Positions 36,140 to 45,200 are shown, counted from the stretch's first letter. The stretch is DNA of 64,000 bases from Acidobacteriota bacterium (GCA_003223215.1 QHYH01000142.1:1-64000); one strand, 5' to 3'. The notes: a model not told the origin generated them from the sequence alone. Made by a program: numbers and translations.

Positions 36140-37384
36140 TTAGTCCTCGCGCTTGTTCAGATCCTCAGCCGAGAGCGAGCCGCCAAATTGCACTTTGCCG
36201 AAACCGAAGCGGTCGCGCAAACGGTCGGCGGCCTTGGTGAGTCTTGCGAGCTTTTCGCGGCGTTCCGCCTCCAGCAGATCGAGTTGGTTGTTGCCGTGCG
36301 TGAAGCCGCTCAGGCTTACTCCGAGCAGACGAACCTTCCTTCTCGTGTCGCGATGCTCGCGAAAAAGGCCCTGGAACACGGCATAAATGTCGGCATCGAG
36401 TTGCGTAGGCTCCGCAAGCGTTTTGGCGCGCGTGTGGGTTTCGAATCCAGTGTAACGAATCGTCAGTGTGAGTGTTCGCGCGGCCAGCCCCGCTTCGCGC
36501 AGCCGCTTGCAGGCCTTTTGCGAGAGGTGGCTGAGCGTCGTGGTCATTTCGTTGCCATCGTTGGTGTCTTCTCCAAACGTGTGATTGTGCGAGATGGACT
36601 TTGGTTCCGCATCGATCACAAATTCGTAAGAATCGCCGCCGCGCGCTTTGCGGTAGAGCGCCTCGCCCCACTGCCCGAAAATCCTTTCCAGCTTTTCCTG
36701 GGGAACCGCCGCAAGCTGCTCGACGGTTTCCAGTCCCAGCGCGCGCAGGGCTCTCTCGGTGACTTCGCCGATGCCAGGAATCTTTCGCACCGGGAGCGGC
36801 GCTAGGAAACGGGCTTCGCCGCCTGGCGGAACCCACACGAGGCCGCTTGGCTTGGCTTGGTCGGAAGCGACTTTTGCGGTAAGCCGCGTCGTGGCGAGTC
36901 CGCCTGAGCAGGGAAGACCGGTGCTTTCCTTGATCGTTCGAAGAAGTTTGTCCGCCGCGGCCAGGGGCGGACCATGCAAGCGCTCTGTTCCAGCAAGATC
37001 GAGATAAGCCTCGTCGATGGAAACCATTTCGACGACCGGAGAAAATTTCACAAGAATAGAGGCGACGCGGTCGCTCCATTTGCCGTACTTTTCGTGATGG
37101 CCGTCGAGAAAGATCGCGTGGGGACACAGCCGGCCCGCCGTTCGCAGGGGCATTGCCGAATGAACACCGTATTTTCGCGCTTCATAGCTGGCCGCGGTGA
37201 CCACGCCGCGCTGATCCTTCTGCCCGCCAACGACAACGGGTCTGCCGCGCAGTTCCGGCCGCTCCAGCAATTCGACGGAGACGAAAAAAGCGTCCATATC
37301 CACGTGCAGAATGGACGCCGCCGCCTCCGCCGCCCGCTCCTCTAGCGGCCCATGCTTTGCACGAAACCTAGCCAGCTCCGGCAT
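36140..37384 (-). CDS. dinB: DNA polymerase IV (Y-family)
   Basis: The 414-residue translesion polymerase has the catalytic motifs HVDMDAFFVSVE and SIDEAYLDL, the helix-hairpin-helix IPGIGEVTERALRALG, and the little-finger domain to the end. It is longer than E. coli DinB (351 residues), with an extra C-terminal region (ERREKLARLTKAADRLRDRF) before the usual end. It starts 57 bp after prmC ends on the same strand. No LexA box is obvious. Confidence 0.95.
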   Translation of the reverse strand: MPELARFRAKHGPLEERAAEAAASILHVDMDAFFVSVELLERPELRGRPVVVGGQKDQRGVVTAASYEARKYGVHSAMPLRTAGRLCPHAIFLDGHHEKYGKWSDRVASILVKFSPVVEMVSIDEAYLDLAGTERLHGPPLAAADKLLRTIKESTGLPCSGGLATTRLTAKVASDQAKPSGLVWVPPGGEARFLAPLPVRKIPGIGEVTERALRALGLETVEQLAAVPQEKLERIFGQWGEALYRKARGGDSYEFVIDAEPKSISHNHTFGEDTNDGNEMTTTLSHLSQKACKRLREAGLAARTLTLTIRYTGFETHTRAKTLAEPTQLDADIYAVFQGLFREHRDTRRKVRLLGVSLSGFTHGNNQLDLLEAERREKLARLTKAADRLRDRFGFGKVQFGGSLSAEDLNKRED

Positions 37385-37440
37385 GGCCTTAGCCTACCCC
37401 GGACATTCCTGGGCCTCAACCTTTTCCGACGAAGCGTTAC

Positions 37441-38469
37441 CTATGACCGTTCGGCGGCGAAGACGCGGGGGATGCCGGCGAGGTCGTTGGTCACACTCAC
37501 TCCGGTCCAAGCCGGTGCGTCGAGCAGAGGCTTTACGGCGGGCAGACTGTCGTGGCCGAGTTCGAGGACGAGAATCCCCCGCGGCAGTAGATATTTTGCC
37601 GATTGCGCGATGAGATCGGCGTAGAGTTCGTAGCCTGCCTCGCCGCCGTAAAGCGCGATTTCCGGTTCGTGCTCGCGGACTTCGCGCATGAGCGTTGCGG
37701 CTTCGCGGCGGCCGACGTAGGGCGGATTGCTGACAACTACATCGAAGCGAAACGGCGAGTCTCGACCAGTGGGATGAGGAACGCCAAAGGATTGCGGATC
37801 CCCGTTGCGGAGTAGCTCGCACGGAACGATTGCAGTGGTGGAAGGATGAGGAAGAACGTTGGCGGCAAATGGCGTCGCAACGACAAGGTCTTCCAATAAA
37901 TCGGATTGGAAGAAAAGCATGCGATCGGAGACGCCGTGCCGTTCGGCATTGCGACGAGCCACTTCAAGGGCGGCGCCGGAAATGTCCAGGGCGAAAAGGA
38001 TTGCGCCAGGGAGCGCTTTTGCCAGGGCAATGGCAATGCACCCGGAGCCGGTGCCCACATCGGCAATGCGCAATCCTTCGCCGCTAAACGGTTGACGCCG
38101 TCCAGCACGAATTTCACGAGCCGCCAGGCGTTCCAGAGCAACTTCGATGACGTGTTCAGTCTCCGGGCGCGGGATCAAGACATCCGGCGTGACTTCGAAT
38201 TCGAGGCCCCAGAATTCCTGTTTGCCGGTCAGATGCTGGGTCGGTTCACCCGCCGCGCGACGACGAATGAGCGCGGAATAGTGCTCGGCATTCACCAGAG
38301 ATATTTCTTCTTCGGGATGGGAATACATCCATGTGCGATCGCGGCCCAAAACATGAAGCAGTAGCAGTTCCGCGGCAAGCGTGTAGGAAGGCACCTGGGC
38401 ATCACGCAGCTGCGCGATGCCCGATTTTATCAGGGTGCGAACGGATTTTGCTTCGGAAACGCGGTTCAT
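37441..38469 (-). CDS. prmC: Release factor glutamine methyltransferase PrmC
   Basis: PrmC methylates the GGQ glutamine of peptide release factors. The SAM motif is IADVGTGSGCIAIALA and the catalytic motif SNPPYVG. At 342 residues it is about 50 longer than usual. The surplus, about residues 197-240, sits just before NPPY and contains two similar segments, NVLPHPS and GVPHPT, encoded by a 10-bp direct repeat 72 bp apart. The start ATG overlaps the stop of the repeat protein by 4 bp. Its substrate RF1 is encoded two genes upstream. Confidence 0.95.
   Translation of the reverse strand: MNRVSEAKSVRTLIKSGIAQLRDAQVPSYTLAAELLLLHVLGRDRTWMYSHPEEEISLVNAEHYSALIRRRAAGEPTQHLTGKQEFWGLEFEVTPDVLIPRPETEHVIEVALERLAAREIRAGRRQPFSGEGLRIADVGTGSGCIAIALAKALPGAILFALDISGAALEVARRNAERHGVSDRMLFFQSDLLEDLVVATPFAANVLPHPSTTAIVPCELLRNGDPQSFGVPHPTGRDSPFRFDVVVSNPPYVGRREAATLMREVREHEPEIALYGGEAGYELYADLIAQSAKYLLPRGILVLELGHDSLPAVKPLLDAPAWTGVSVTNDLAGIPRVFAAERS
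37772..37853. repeat. 10-bp direct repeat, 72 bp apart, inside prmC
   Basis: GGATGAGGAA occurs at 37772-37781 and 37844-37853. The period is a multiple of three, so the frame is kept. It marks the unusual insertion in front of the NPPY motif and could be the scar of an in-frame insertion or duplication. Confidence 0.6.
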
Positions 38470-38972
38470 CCAATGAGACTTTCTTTTTGCTTGCCGCCGC
38501 TGGACTCGTCTCGGCCTAGCGCAACGCCTGGTCCTGCATACGCCCACCGGCCAATCACAAGACTCCCTAGAGCCGCCTGGCCAACCGCGACGGCTCCCAG
38601 AGTCAACCAACCCACCGACAATCCACCGAGGGAAAGGAATCCAACGCTGATGCCTCCGAACGAGATGACTCCCGCGCTGACCCCGCCTACGGCGATGATT
38701 CCCGTGGCTAAGCCGCCGTAGGCGATGACGCCATGCGCCCTTCCCCCCATCGACGATAGCGGCATGCCCACAATTTGAATCGGGGAGTTGTACAATCGAA
38801 CGTGCCTGCCGTCGGCGCGATAAACGGCAATGTCGCCGACTACAATCGCAGCTAGCTGGATCACCCCGACAAAAACAATGATGCTTAAGATGGCTTTGCG
38901 AAGTTGCCGAGGGTTGCCGCCGAGTCTCCGCATCCATTCGGGACCGGGTTCAGAGCCGGGGCGGGTCAGCAT
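38466..38972 (-). CDS. Membrane protein with seven decapeptide glycine repeats
   Basis: The 168-residue protein has one clear hydrophobic helix (ILSIIVFVGVIQLAAIVV, about residues 29-46). From residue 81 to 150 it is built of seven 10-residue units of the form G-x-x-x-x-G-G-x-x-x (GVIAYGGLAT, GIIAVGGVSA, GVISFGGISV, GFLSLGGLSV and three weaker copies). The spacing of Gly suggests a glycine-zipper helix bundle in the membrane or a beta-solenoid. It sits between prfA and prmC with a 4-bp overlap to prmC. Function is unknown. Confidence 0.75.
   Translation of the reverse strand: MLTRPGSEPGPEWMRRLGGNPRQLRKAILSIIVFVGVIQLAAIVVGDIAVYRADGRHVRLYNSPIQIVGMPLSSMGGRAHGVIAYGGLATGIIAVGGVSAGVISFGGISVGFLSLGGLSVGWLTLGAVAVGQAALGSLVIGRWAYAGPGVALGRDESSGGKQKESLIG
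38523..38732 (-). repeat. 30-bp coding repeat, seven units
   Basis: The units encode the decapeptides of the membrane protein. Protein-level similarity is clear for the first four units. DNA identity is lower, which suggests old repeats kept by selection on the protein, not recent slippage. Confidence 0.7.
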
Positions 38973-39007
38973 GCGGCGCCTCCTTACGAAAAGAATGCTT
39001 GCCAGGA

Positions 39008-40099
39008 TTATGCCTCAGCAAGTTCCTGTTGGAGGCGCTCGGCTTCGTAATGGGAAACCAGCGCGTCCACGAGCGGTGCGAGTTTGCCGTCCATGACCTC
39101 GGTCAATTGATGGAGCGTCAGGCCGATGCGGTGATCGGTCACGCGGTTTTGCGGAAAATTGTAGGTGCGGATTTTCTCGGATCGGTCGCCGCTTTTGATC
39201 TGCCCGCGGCGCTCTGCGACGATGGCCGCTTGCTGCTTTTCCTGCTCGAGTTCGTAGAGGCGCGCGCGTAGAACGCGCATGGCCTTTGCGCGATTCTTGA
39301 TTTGGGATTTTTCGTCCTGTTGCGAAACGACCAAGCCCGTAGGCAAATGTGTGATACGCACGGCGGAATAGGTGGTGTTCACAGACTGGCCGCCGGGGCC
39401 GGAGGAGCAGAAAGTGTCGATGCGCAGATCTTTCGGCTCGATCTTGATGTCGATTTCGTCGGCTTCGGGCAACACGGCGACCGTTGCCGCCGAAGTGTGG
39501 ATGCGCCCTTGCTGCTCGGTCGCGGGAACGCGCTGTACGCGATGCACGCCGCTTTCGTATTTCAGCCTGGAATAAACCTTGTTCCCCTGAATCGCGGCAA
39601 CCACTTCTTTCATTCCCCCAAGCGAAGACGGCGAACTTTCGAGGACCTCCACTTTCCAGCGCTGCGTTTCGGCGTAGCGCGAATACATGCGGAAAAGCTC
39701 AGCGGCGAAAAGCGCGGCTTCGTCGCCGCCCGTGCCGGCGCGGATTTCGATGAGCACGCTTTTCTCCTCGTTGGGATCCTTGGGAAGAAGCAAAAGTTTC
39801 AGCTCGCGCTCGACGGTTTCCTTGCGCGCAGCGAGCGCTTTCTCTTCGTCGTGCGCCATCTGCTTCATCTCGGCGTCGTCCGCTTCGAGGAAGAGCTGAT
39901 GCGCCCCGGCGAGATCTTTCACGATTTGCTTGTATTCGCGATGTTTCGCGACGATTTCCTCGAGCTCGGCATGCTGCTTGGCGATCTTCTGAAAGCGCGC
40001 GGAATCACCCACGACTTCCGGCGAAGAGAGCTGCTGCGTCATCTCCTCGTAGCGCGAATCGAGCTGGTCCAACTTTTCGGTCAGTGTAAGAACGGCCAT
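39008..40099 (-). CDS. prfA: Peptide chain release factor 1
   Basis: The 363-residue RF1 terminates translation at UAA and UAG. The GGQ motif is [17 protein letters not shown], and the codon-recognition region is [11 protein letters not shown], as expected of RF1 and not RF2. The length is standard. It is first in a minus-strand run with the repeat protein and prmC, the usual prfA-prmC pairing with an inserted gene. Confidence 0.97.
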   Translation of the reverse strand: MAVLTLTEKLDQLDSRYEEMTQQLSSPEVVGDSARFQKIAKQHAELEEIVAKHREYKQIVKDLAGAHQLFLEADDAEMKQMAHDEEKALAARKETVERELKLLLLPKDPNEEKSVLIEIRAGTGGDEAALFAAELFRMYSRYAETQRWKVEVLESSPSSLGGMKEVVAAIQGNKVYSRLKYESGVHRVQRVPATEQQGRIHTSAATVAVLPEADEIDIKIEPKDLRIDTFCSSGPGGQSVNTTYSAVRITHLPTGLVVSQQDEKSQIKNRAKAMRVLRARLYELEQEKQQAAIVAERRGQIKSGDRSEKIRTYNFPQNRVTDHRIGLTLHQLTEVMDGKLAPLVDALVSHYEAERLQQELAEA

Positions 40100-40361
40100 A
40101 GCAACCTCAGTTTCCGGTTCGAAGCTTTAGATTGAAAGCAAATGAAAGAAGGCAAAAGAGTTTTAGAGAAGTTGTTTTGAGTTGGTGCACGACTGAGGGC
40201 TCCCGGCGCGGGAGCGGAAGGCGAGTCAGCTAATAAAATGCCGCGTACATCCGTTGGCTCTACTCAAAGAATAGCGCTGAACGGCGAAACTTGCAATTGG
40301 AGGGCGGAGCCGCGGAGCCGTTGCCCGCGTCGAACGCGCTATACTACGATGCGCATAGAGT

Positions 40362-41477
40362 ATGAGTGAAGCGGTGCGCACCATCTTGCAGCCGGACGTG
40401 GAAGCCACGCGCGAAGCTGGGCACGAGGCGGATCCGGGGTTTTTGTGGGATTTTTGGTACCCGGCCGCGCGGAGCACGGAGATTCGCGCGCAAAAAGTCA
40501 TCAAGGCGCTCTTGCTGGAAGTGCCGCTGGTGTTGGGGCGCACAGCAGAAGGAAAAGCCTTTGCGCTGCGGGATGCGTGTCCTCACCGGGGGATTCCGCT
40601 TTCCTACGGTAGAGTCGACGGCAAGGTAGTGGAGTGCTGTTACCACGGCTGGCGGTTCGATGCGTCGACCGGCCAGTGCGTGGAAATTCCCTCGCTTACT
40701 TCCCAAGACAAGTTGAAAGTGGAGCGAATCTTCGCCGGGCATTATCCCTGCGAGGAGCGCGACGGCTACGTTTGGGTCTACATGAATGCCCCTGGCTCAC
40801 GATTGCCGGAGAGTATCCCGGAAGCACCAGGGCTCAAAGTGTTCAGCGAAAAATACAAGATTACTCATCTGTCGTGCGACCTGCCTTCGCACATGGACCA
40901 CGGGATCATCGGGCTGATGGATCCGGCGCACGGGCCGTTTGTGCATCAGTCGTGGTTTTGGCGGAAGGGCGCGAGCATTCACGAAAAAGCGAAGCGGTTC
41001 GAGCCGATCCCGAACGGCTTCCGGATGAGCCCGCACATGCCGAGCGCCAACAGCGCGCCATATCAGTTGCTCAAGAAAATTACCGGCGAGCCGGTGACGA
41101 CGACGATCGACTTTGTGCTGCCTAACCTGCGAACGGAGATCGATCAGAGCGGGAAGCTGTGGTTTTCGAGCCGCGCGACGGTGACGCCGGTGCGGCGCGA
41201 CTTGTGCCGGATTGATTTTGTGGCGGCGTGGAATCTGCCCTTCCCGGTTTTCCTATTTCGCCCGTTCGCGAGAAAATTTTTGCGCCAGGATCAGGAGACG
41301 ATGATCCAACAGGCGGAGGGACTGAAGCACAACCCAAGGCTGATGCTGATTGACGACGCGGACCGACAAGCGAAATGGTATTTTGCATTGAAGGCCAACT
41401 TGCTCGAGTCGCGGCGCACGGGCGCGCCGATGGTGCATCCGATCGACGGGCCGGTGACGCTGCGCTGGCGCTCGTAG
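40362..41477 (+). CDS. Rieske non-haem iron oxygenase, alpha-subunit-like
   Basis: The 371-residue enzyme has an N-terminal Rieske domain (CPHRG with Cys73 and His75; CCYHGW with Cys92 and His95) and a catalytic domain where the mononuclear iron is probably held by HMDHGIIGLMDPAHGPFVH (His180 plus a later His) and a C-terminal Asp. It resembles vanillate O-demethylase and pheophorbide a oxygenase-like monooxygenases. There is no adjacent reductase. It is divergent from prfA across a 262-bp gap in which I see no clear regulatory site. Substrate unknown. Confidence 0.88.
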   Translation: MSEAVRTILQPDVEATREAGHEADPGFLWDFWYPAARSTEIRAQKVIKALLLEVPLVLGRTAEGKAFALRDACPHRGIPLSYGRVDGKVVECCYHGWRFDASTGQCVEIPSLTSQDKLKVERIFAGHYPCEERDGYVWVYMNAPGSRLPESIPEAPGLKVFSEKYKITHLSCDLPSHMDHGIIGLMDPAHGPFVHQSWFWRKGASIHEKAKRFEPIPNGFRMSPHMPSANSAPYQLLKKITGEPVTTTIDFVLPNLRTEIDQSGKLWFSSRATVTPVRRDLCRIDFVAAWNLPFPVFLFRPFARKFLRQDQETMIQQAEGLKHNPRLMLIDDADRQAKWYFALKANLLESRRTGAPMVHPIDGPVTLRWRS

Positions 41478-41786
41478 GGAGGTGACCCTTCGGTGGGGTA
41501 ACCCGTGATCCCGGAAAACCCCGTCTTTTAGTCCTAAGTTAGCCTGGGTACCCCTGCAGCCCTTCTGTAAGTGTTGATTCTAAAGGGCTCACGATTAACA
41601 AAAATTGTTGCTATTATAGCTTCCCGGAAGAGGCACTTCATAGCCCCAATTTGCAGGACGGAGCAGGAACATGACCGTTCGCCAGGATGCGATCCTTCAT
41701 TCTGCGAGGCATGACTGTGCGAGGCCTGTGAATTGGACAGGCGACGGCGTGCTGACCGTTTCAAATGATCCGAGAGCCGGCGGAAG
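41478..41786. other. Intergenic region between convergent genes
   Basis: About 300 bp lacking a supported gene. It contains GGGTAACCC-type short inverted repeats just after the oxygenase stop and an AT-rich island around 41590-41620. A 72-codon frame at 41671 looks non-native. Confidence 0.45.
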
Positions 41787-42446
41787 TCAACGCAGAGAGG
41801 AGAGATCGAAGCTGCTGACAACGTGCTGCTCGCCCGGGGCGGAAACCTCAACCTCGGTTTTGACGGAGTCCACTTCTTCGGCGGGATAAGTAAGCCAGAC
41901 GTACGCGCCGACAAAGGCGCCGTCCTCGGAATAGATAGGTTGGCCATCGACGGAGTTGGGTTCGATGGTCTTTTCCCCCTCGCGGAGGACATAGTCGAAG
42001 TCATTATCCTTCCAAAAATCCAAAGCGCGCGGAGTGAACCGGTCGCCTTCGGTCGAGCGTTTGCTCTTTTGCTGGGAAGCGACCGCCGTGTAGGTAGGTG
42101 TGAATTCAATGCGGACCCGAACGCGAATGAGGTCGCCGCGATCCTGGTAATCCTTCCAGGCCTGCTGTGCGCTATAGCCCGCGGTATTTTGATGGGAGAG
42201 CTCGACAACCTGTGCGTAAGGAGTAAGCAACTGGATCTCGGAGACGTACGGGCCAGCCTTAGGGAAAGGCAGATGGCGGGTGTAGCCGCTAAAAAAGTCG
42301 ACGATTTTCTGGTCCGTACGCTGGCCGAGGAAGTAGGCTTCCCGAACGGCCTGGTCGGACAGGGGCGTGTCGAACGGCAGAGCCGGCGTGGACAGAAGCA
42401 ACGCCGAAGTGAGGAGCGCCAGAAAAGCCCGAAAAGCTGGCGGCAT
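41787..42446 (-). CDS. Secreted protein of unknown function
   Basis: The 219-residue protein starts at an ATG preceded by AAGGAG and has a signal peptide (FRAFLALLTSALLLSTPALP). The mature part is beta-rich, with DFFSGYTRHLPFPKAGPYVSE, RVRVRIEFTPTY and VGAYVWLTYPAEEVDSVKTEVEV. No catalytic motif or lipobox is evident. I do not recognise the family. It may be a periplasmic or outer-membrane-associated protein. Confidence 0.75.
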   Translation of the reverse strand: MPPAFRAFLALLTSALLLSTPALPFDTPLSDQAVREAYFLGQRTDQKIVDFFSGYTRHLPFPKAGPYVSEIQLLTPYAQVVELSHQNTAGYSAQQAWKDYQDRGDLIRVRVRIEFTPTYTAVASQQKSKRSTEGDRFTPRALDFWKDNDFDYVLREGEKTIEPNSVDGQPIYSEDGAFVGAYVWLTYPAEEVDSVKTEVEVSAPGEQHVVSSFDLSSLR

Positions 42447-42638
42447 CGAGAATCTCCTTATTCTATTGGACGGTTGGGATAATGGGGCGGTTTCGGAAGT
42501 GCGACGAGAGCGAAGCCAAATTCGCACCGCGTTTGTCCCCAGAAGAAACAGAATCTACGGTGAACTAGGGGCCCCGGTGATGTCGGCACCTTTCTTGCCA
42601 CAGAATCCTCAGACAGAAGCGACGGGTTTAGCCAGTGT

Positions 42639-43033
42639 TTGAGACTTGTGTTGTTCCTCGCACTGCCGTTGTATGGCTGTCCTCGGGAGGGTCAACGGGG
42701 CCAAAGCCGATCATCCAGCCGCCGAGCATCACGGCGCAGCCGACGAACCAAATCGTAGCTGTAGGCCAGACGGCGGCGTTTATCGCTGGAGCAAGCGGGA
42801 CGCCGCCATTGAATTACCAATGGAACAAGAAGGGAACGGCGATTTCAGGAGCAATCAGCACTTCCTATACGACTCCGCCCGCCGCACTCGGGGACGACGG
42901 GGCAACTTTCACCATGACAGTGACCAGCGCGATTAACTCTGCTACCAGCATGGCGACCGCGCTGAAGGTGTTGCCCGCGCCCCCGCCTCAGGCGGGAGAT
43001 TTGAGATTCCAGCAGGTGGACGCACCTTACTAG
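42639..43033 (+). pseudogene. Broken lipoprotein with Ig-like domain
   Basis: TTG 42639 opens a frame that reads as a lipoprotein signal, MRLVLFLALPLYGC, with the lipobox Cys codon at 42678-42680. A -1 step at that point enters the frame SSGGSTGPKPIIQPPSITA and a typical bacterial Ig-like domain (VAVGQTAAFIAGASGTPPLNYQW, then TFTMTVTSAINSA). This frame stops at 43033 just after AGDLRFQQVDAP, where I would expect a further domain. The gene thus appears both frameshifted and truncated. Confidence 0.65.
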
Positions 43034-43076
43034 CTGTTCCGTCTGACCATGGAACGAGGCAGCTGTCTGCAAGGTT

Positions 43077-44666
43077 TCAGATGCGGCGCGGGGTGTTGGG
43101 GAAATCGAGCCAGACTTTGACGCCGCAGAAGTGGGAACCTTCGGTGCAGATGGGGGTGGTGATGCCGGCGCGGAGATGGCAGGGCGGGCCGATGTAGCGT
43201 GCAAGTTCGGGATGGACTTCACGAAGCTGAGCGATTTCGTCCATGGAGGCTTGAAAGATTTCTTCCTGCGCGTTGAAGCAGGTGCGCATGGTCCATTTGT
43301 GGAGAAGGTGGAGAAGCGATCCGGATTCATGCAGGCGGATGGACTTGGCGTTGGGGAGAAGATAGAGAGCGATTTCGAGCGGCACGCCGCGGTCGAGCAG
43401 CTGATTTTTCGCGGACCACGCTTCCTGCATGGCGCGGTCGTAGGTTTCCTTGGCGCGCGGGTTGGCGGCGACAAGCGCGGGCGTGATGTAGTCGGGCTCG
43501 CGCGTGTCGGCAAGCGTGAGCAGCGGACGCGAGCCGGGGACCATGCGATGGCGCTGGTCCTGACTGTCGGCGGTGTGGCTGATTTTCTTTGCGAACGTGT
43601 AATTGGCGTGCTGGAGCGCGCGCATCATCGGCGCGTGCACGCCCACGTTGAGCGTTTCAAGGCGATAGAGATTGCGCGCAGGGTTGAGGAGGCGATCGAG
43701 GGCGTCGGCGTCGGAACATTGCGAGGCGGCGAGGCCGGCGACAGCGCGATAGGATTCGGCGATGACACCGAGAGCGTTGGGGGAGTAGTCGACAAGGCGA
43801 GAAGTTTTGCCGTACAGCTTGACGTCAAATTCGCGGGCAAAGGATTCACCGGCGTTCGGATTTTGAGGAATTGACTTCCACTCGGGAAGTTCTTCGAGCG
43901 GTTCCGTTTCGAAACGATCGAAAAATGGAGCGTCCAGCGTTTTTACCTGCGAAACCATTTCGCCGATGATGGCGCGGGCTTCGCTCGGCGTGTCGGAAGC
44001 CGAGCACATGCGCCATAGGCGGTGCAGGACAATGCCGGAGAGGGTGTGCACCATCGTGGTAAAGGCAGCGATAGGAAGAACATAGCGGGCGATTTCAATG
44101 GCGCGCTTTTCGGCGGAGCGTTCGATCTTTTGAAGGCGCCTGGGATGGGACATGGGGCTGACGTGCCAGATGTCGTAGAGGATGTTGCGCGCGTCGCCGA
44201 TCAGGAGCGCGGAAAGCTCGCGGTAGTAATTCCAGGCGCGGCAGATGGCGCCTTCGTAAATTTCTTTGGACTTTTCGTCGAAGAAGAGCGAGACCGGCGG
44301 AACGTAGGCTTGAGCGCGGTCAAGACGCACATAGCGCTGGCTCTGCTGTTCGGAATTATAAAACGGATGTGCGTGAAGAAAAGACCAGACAAATTGGCGG
44401 CTGACGTTTTCCAGCCCGAATTCAAAATGCGCGTGCTGGTAGACGGTGTGGTGGCCGCTGTAAAACGTGGCGGCGCCGACGTTGAGGCGCTGCTTGTCGG
44501 TGATTTCTTCCGGCGTGATCAAGCGCGGGGCGTAGCAGGTGCGCGCGGCGGCAATGGCGGAGTCGAATGGATGGGCGAAAGCATTGCGGAGGGTGACGCG
44601 AGGCGGTGCGGATTCGACAAGTTCGCCAGGACGCGAGCTGTCAAACATGCGAGATTGTGTAGCCAC
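43077..44666 (-). CDS. thyX: Double-length flavin-dependent thymidylate synthase (ThyX-like)
   Basis: ThyX makes dTMP from dUMP using FAD and methylenetetrahydrofolate. The usual protein is about 220-300 residues; this one is 529 and looks like two ThyX-type halves. The first has QHAHFEFGLENVSRQF and then SEQQSQRY (residues 98-112). The second has QHANYTFAKK, ISHTADSQDQRHR (363-375) and a C-terminal FNAQEEIFQ. The canonical RHR before the conserved Ser is HAH in the first half and absent in the second. No thyA is visible in the window. Whether both halves are active is open. Confidence 0.88.
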   Translation of the reverse strand: MATQSRMFDSSRPGELVESAPPRVTLRNAFAHPFDSAIAAARTCYAPRLITPEEITDKQRLNVGAATFYSGHHTVYQHAHFEFGLENVSRQFVWSFLHAHPFYNSEQQSQRYVRLDRAQAYVPPVSLFFDEKSKEIYEGAICRAWNYYRELSALLIGDARNILYDIWHVSPMSHPRRLQKIERSAEKRAIEIARYVLPIAAFTTMVHTLSGIVLHRLWRMCSASDTPSEARAIIGEMVSQVKTLDAPFFDRFETEPLEELPEWKSIPQNPNAGESFAREFDVKLYGKTSRLVDYSPNALGVIAESYRAVAGLAASQCSDADALDRLLNPARNLYRLETLNVGVHAPMMRALQHANYTFAKKISHTADSQDQRHRMVPGSRPLLTLADTREPDYITPALVAANPRAKETYDRAMQEAWSAKNQLLDRGVPLEIALYLLPNAKSIRLHESGSLLHLLHKWTMRTCFNAQEEIFQASMDEIAQLREVHPELARYIGPPCHLRAGITTPICTEGSHFCGVKVWLDFPNTPRRI

Positions 44667-44849
44667 GTTGGCAAGGTATTTTACACGGGTGCGAAGGATT
44701 TAACAGAGAGGACTAGACAGAGCCAGACAGAGCCAGAGAGAGCATGGAGGCCACAGCGCAAGGAGCAAAGAAAATGTGGGACAGACCTTCTTGTCTGTCC
44801 CCGGGGAAGCATTGCTCACAAAGAAGAAAGATAGAGAGGAAGCTCTGTC

Positions 44850-45083
44850 CTATTTTTTGGCGGTGCCTGCTTTGGAGGCGGCGTCGGCGTATTTCTTGTT
44901 GAAGCGCTCGACGCGGCCGGCGGTGTCCACAAGTTTCTGCTTGCCGGTGAAGAAGGGGTGGCAATTCGAGCAGATTTCCACGCGCATCATGTCGCCTTTG
45001 ATGGTCGAGTGCGTCTGGAACGTGTGGCCGCAGGCGCAGTGCACCGTAACGGCGTGATAGTCGGGGTGAATACCGGGTTTCAT
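44850..45083 (-). CDS. rpmE: 50S ribosomal protein L31 (zinc-binding form)
   Basis: The 77-residue protein begins [12 protein letters not shown] and carries the zinc ligands Cys16, Cys18, Cys38 and Cys41 ([21 protein letters not shown]). This is the C+ form of L31, whose replacement by a C- paralogue saves zinc in many bacteria. I chose ATG 45083 over the open frame to 45128. It has its own promoter and a leader with a strong hairpin. Confidence 0.95.
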   Translation of the reverse strand: MKPGIHPDYHAVTVHCACGHTFQTHSTIKGDMMRVEICSNCHPFFTGKQKLVDTAGRVERFNKKYADAASKAGTAKK

Positions 45084-45119
45084 GGGGCTGCCTTTCGTCG
45101 CGTCCGGTCTCGACGGCAA

Positions 45120-45136
45120 ACCCGGCAAAGCCGGGT
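45120..45136 (-). promoter_or_regulatory. Hairpin in the rpmE leader
   Basis: On the minus strand ACCCGGC-TTT-GCCGGGT is a 7-bp stem with a three-base loop, followed by TTGCC. It lies in the roughly 80-nt leader between the predicted start and the rpmE ATG. It could be an L31-type autoregulatory element or an attenuator. Confidence 0.5.
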
Positions 45137-45172
45137 CTTACGGCCGCGTCGCTAGGTCGCGAGCAATTCCCC

Positions 45173-45200
45173 ATGATACGCGAAGAATCGAATTTCGCAA
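45173..45200 (-). promoter_or_regulatory. Sigma-70-type promoter of rpmE
   Basis: On the minus strand TTGCGA (45200-45195) and TATCAT (45178-45173) are separated by 16 bp. Transcription should start near 45166. Confidence 0.6.

Noticed and set aside
38523-38732. 30-bp repeat considered as a CRISPR-like or tandem DNA array
   Set aside because: The units are contiguous, not separated by spacers, and their similarity is at protein level in a real gene.
37441-38937. 498-codon version of prmC
   Set aside because: The first 156 codons are Arg/Ser-rich readthrough of the overlapping repeat-protein gene; PrmC proper starts at ATG 38469.
41478-41560. Possible c-di-GMP riboswitch after the Rieske oxygenase
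   Set aside because: GGGTAACCC recalls a GEMM-type stem but the conserved A-rich core and second stem are missing, and no gene follows in the right direction.
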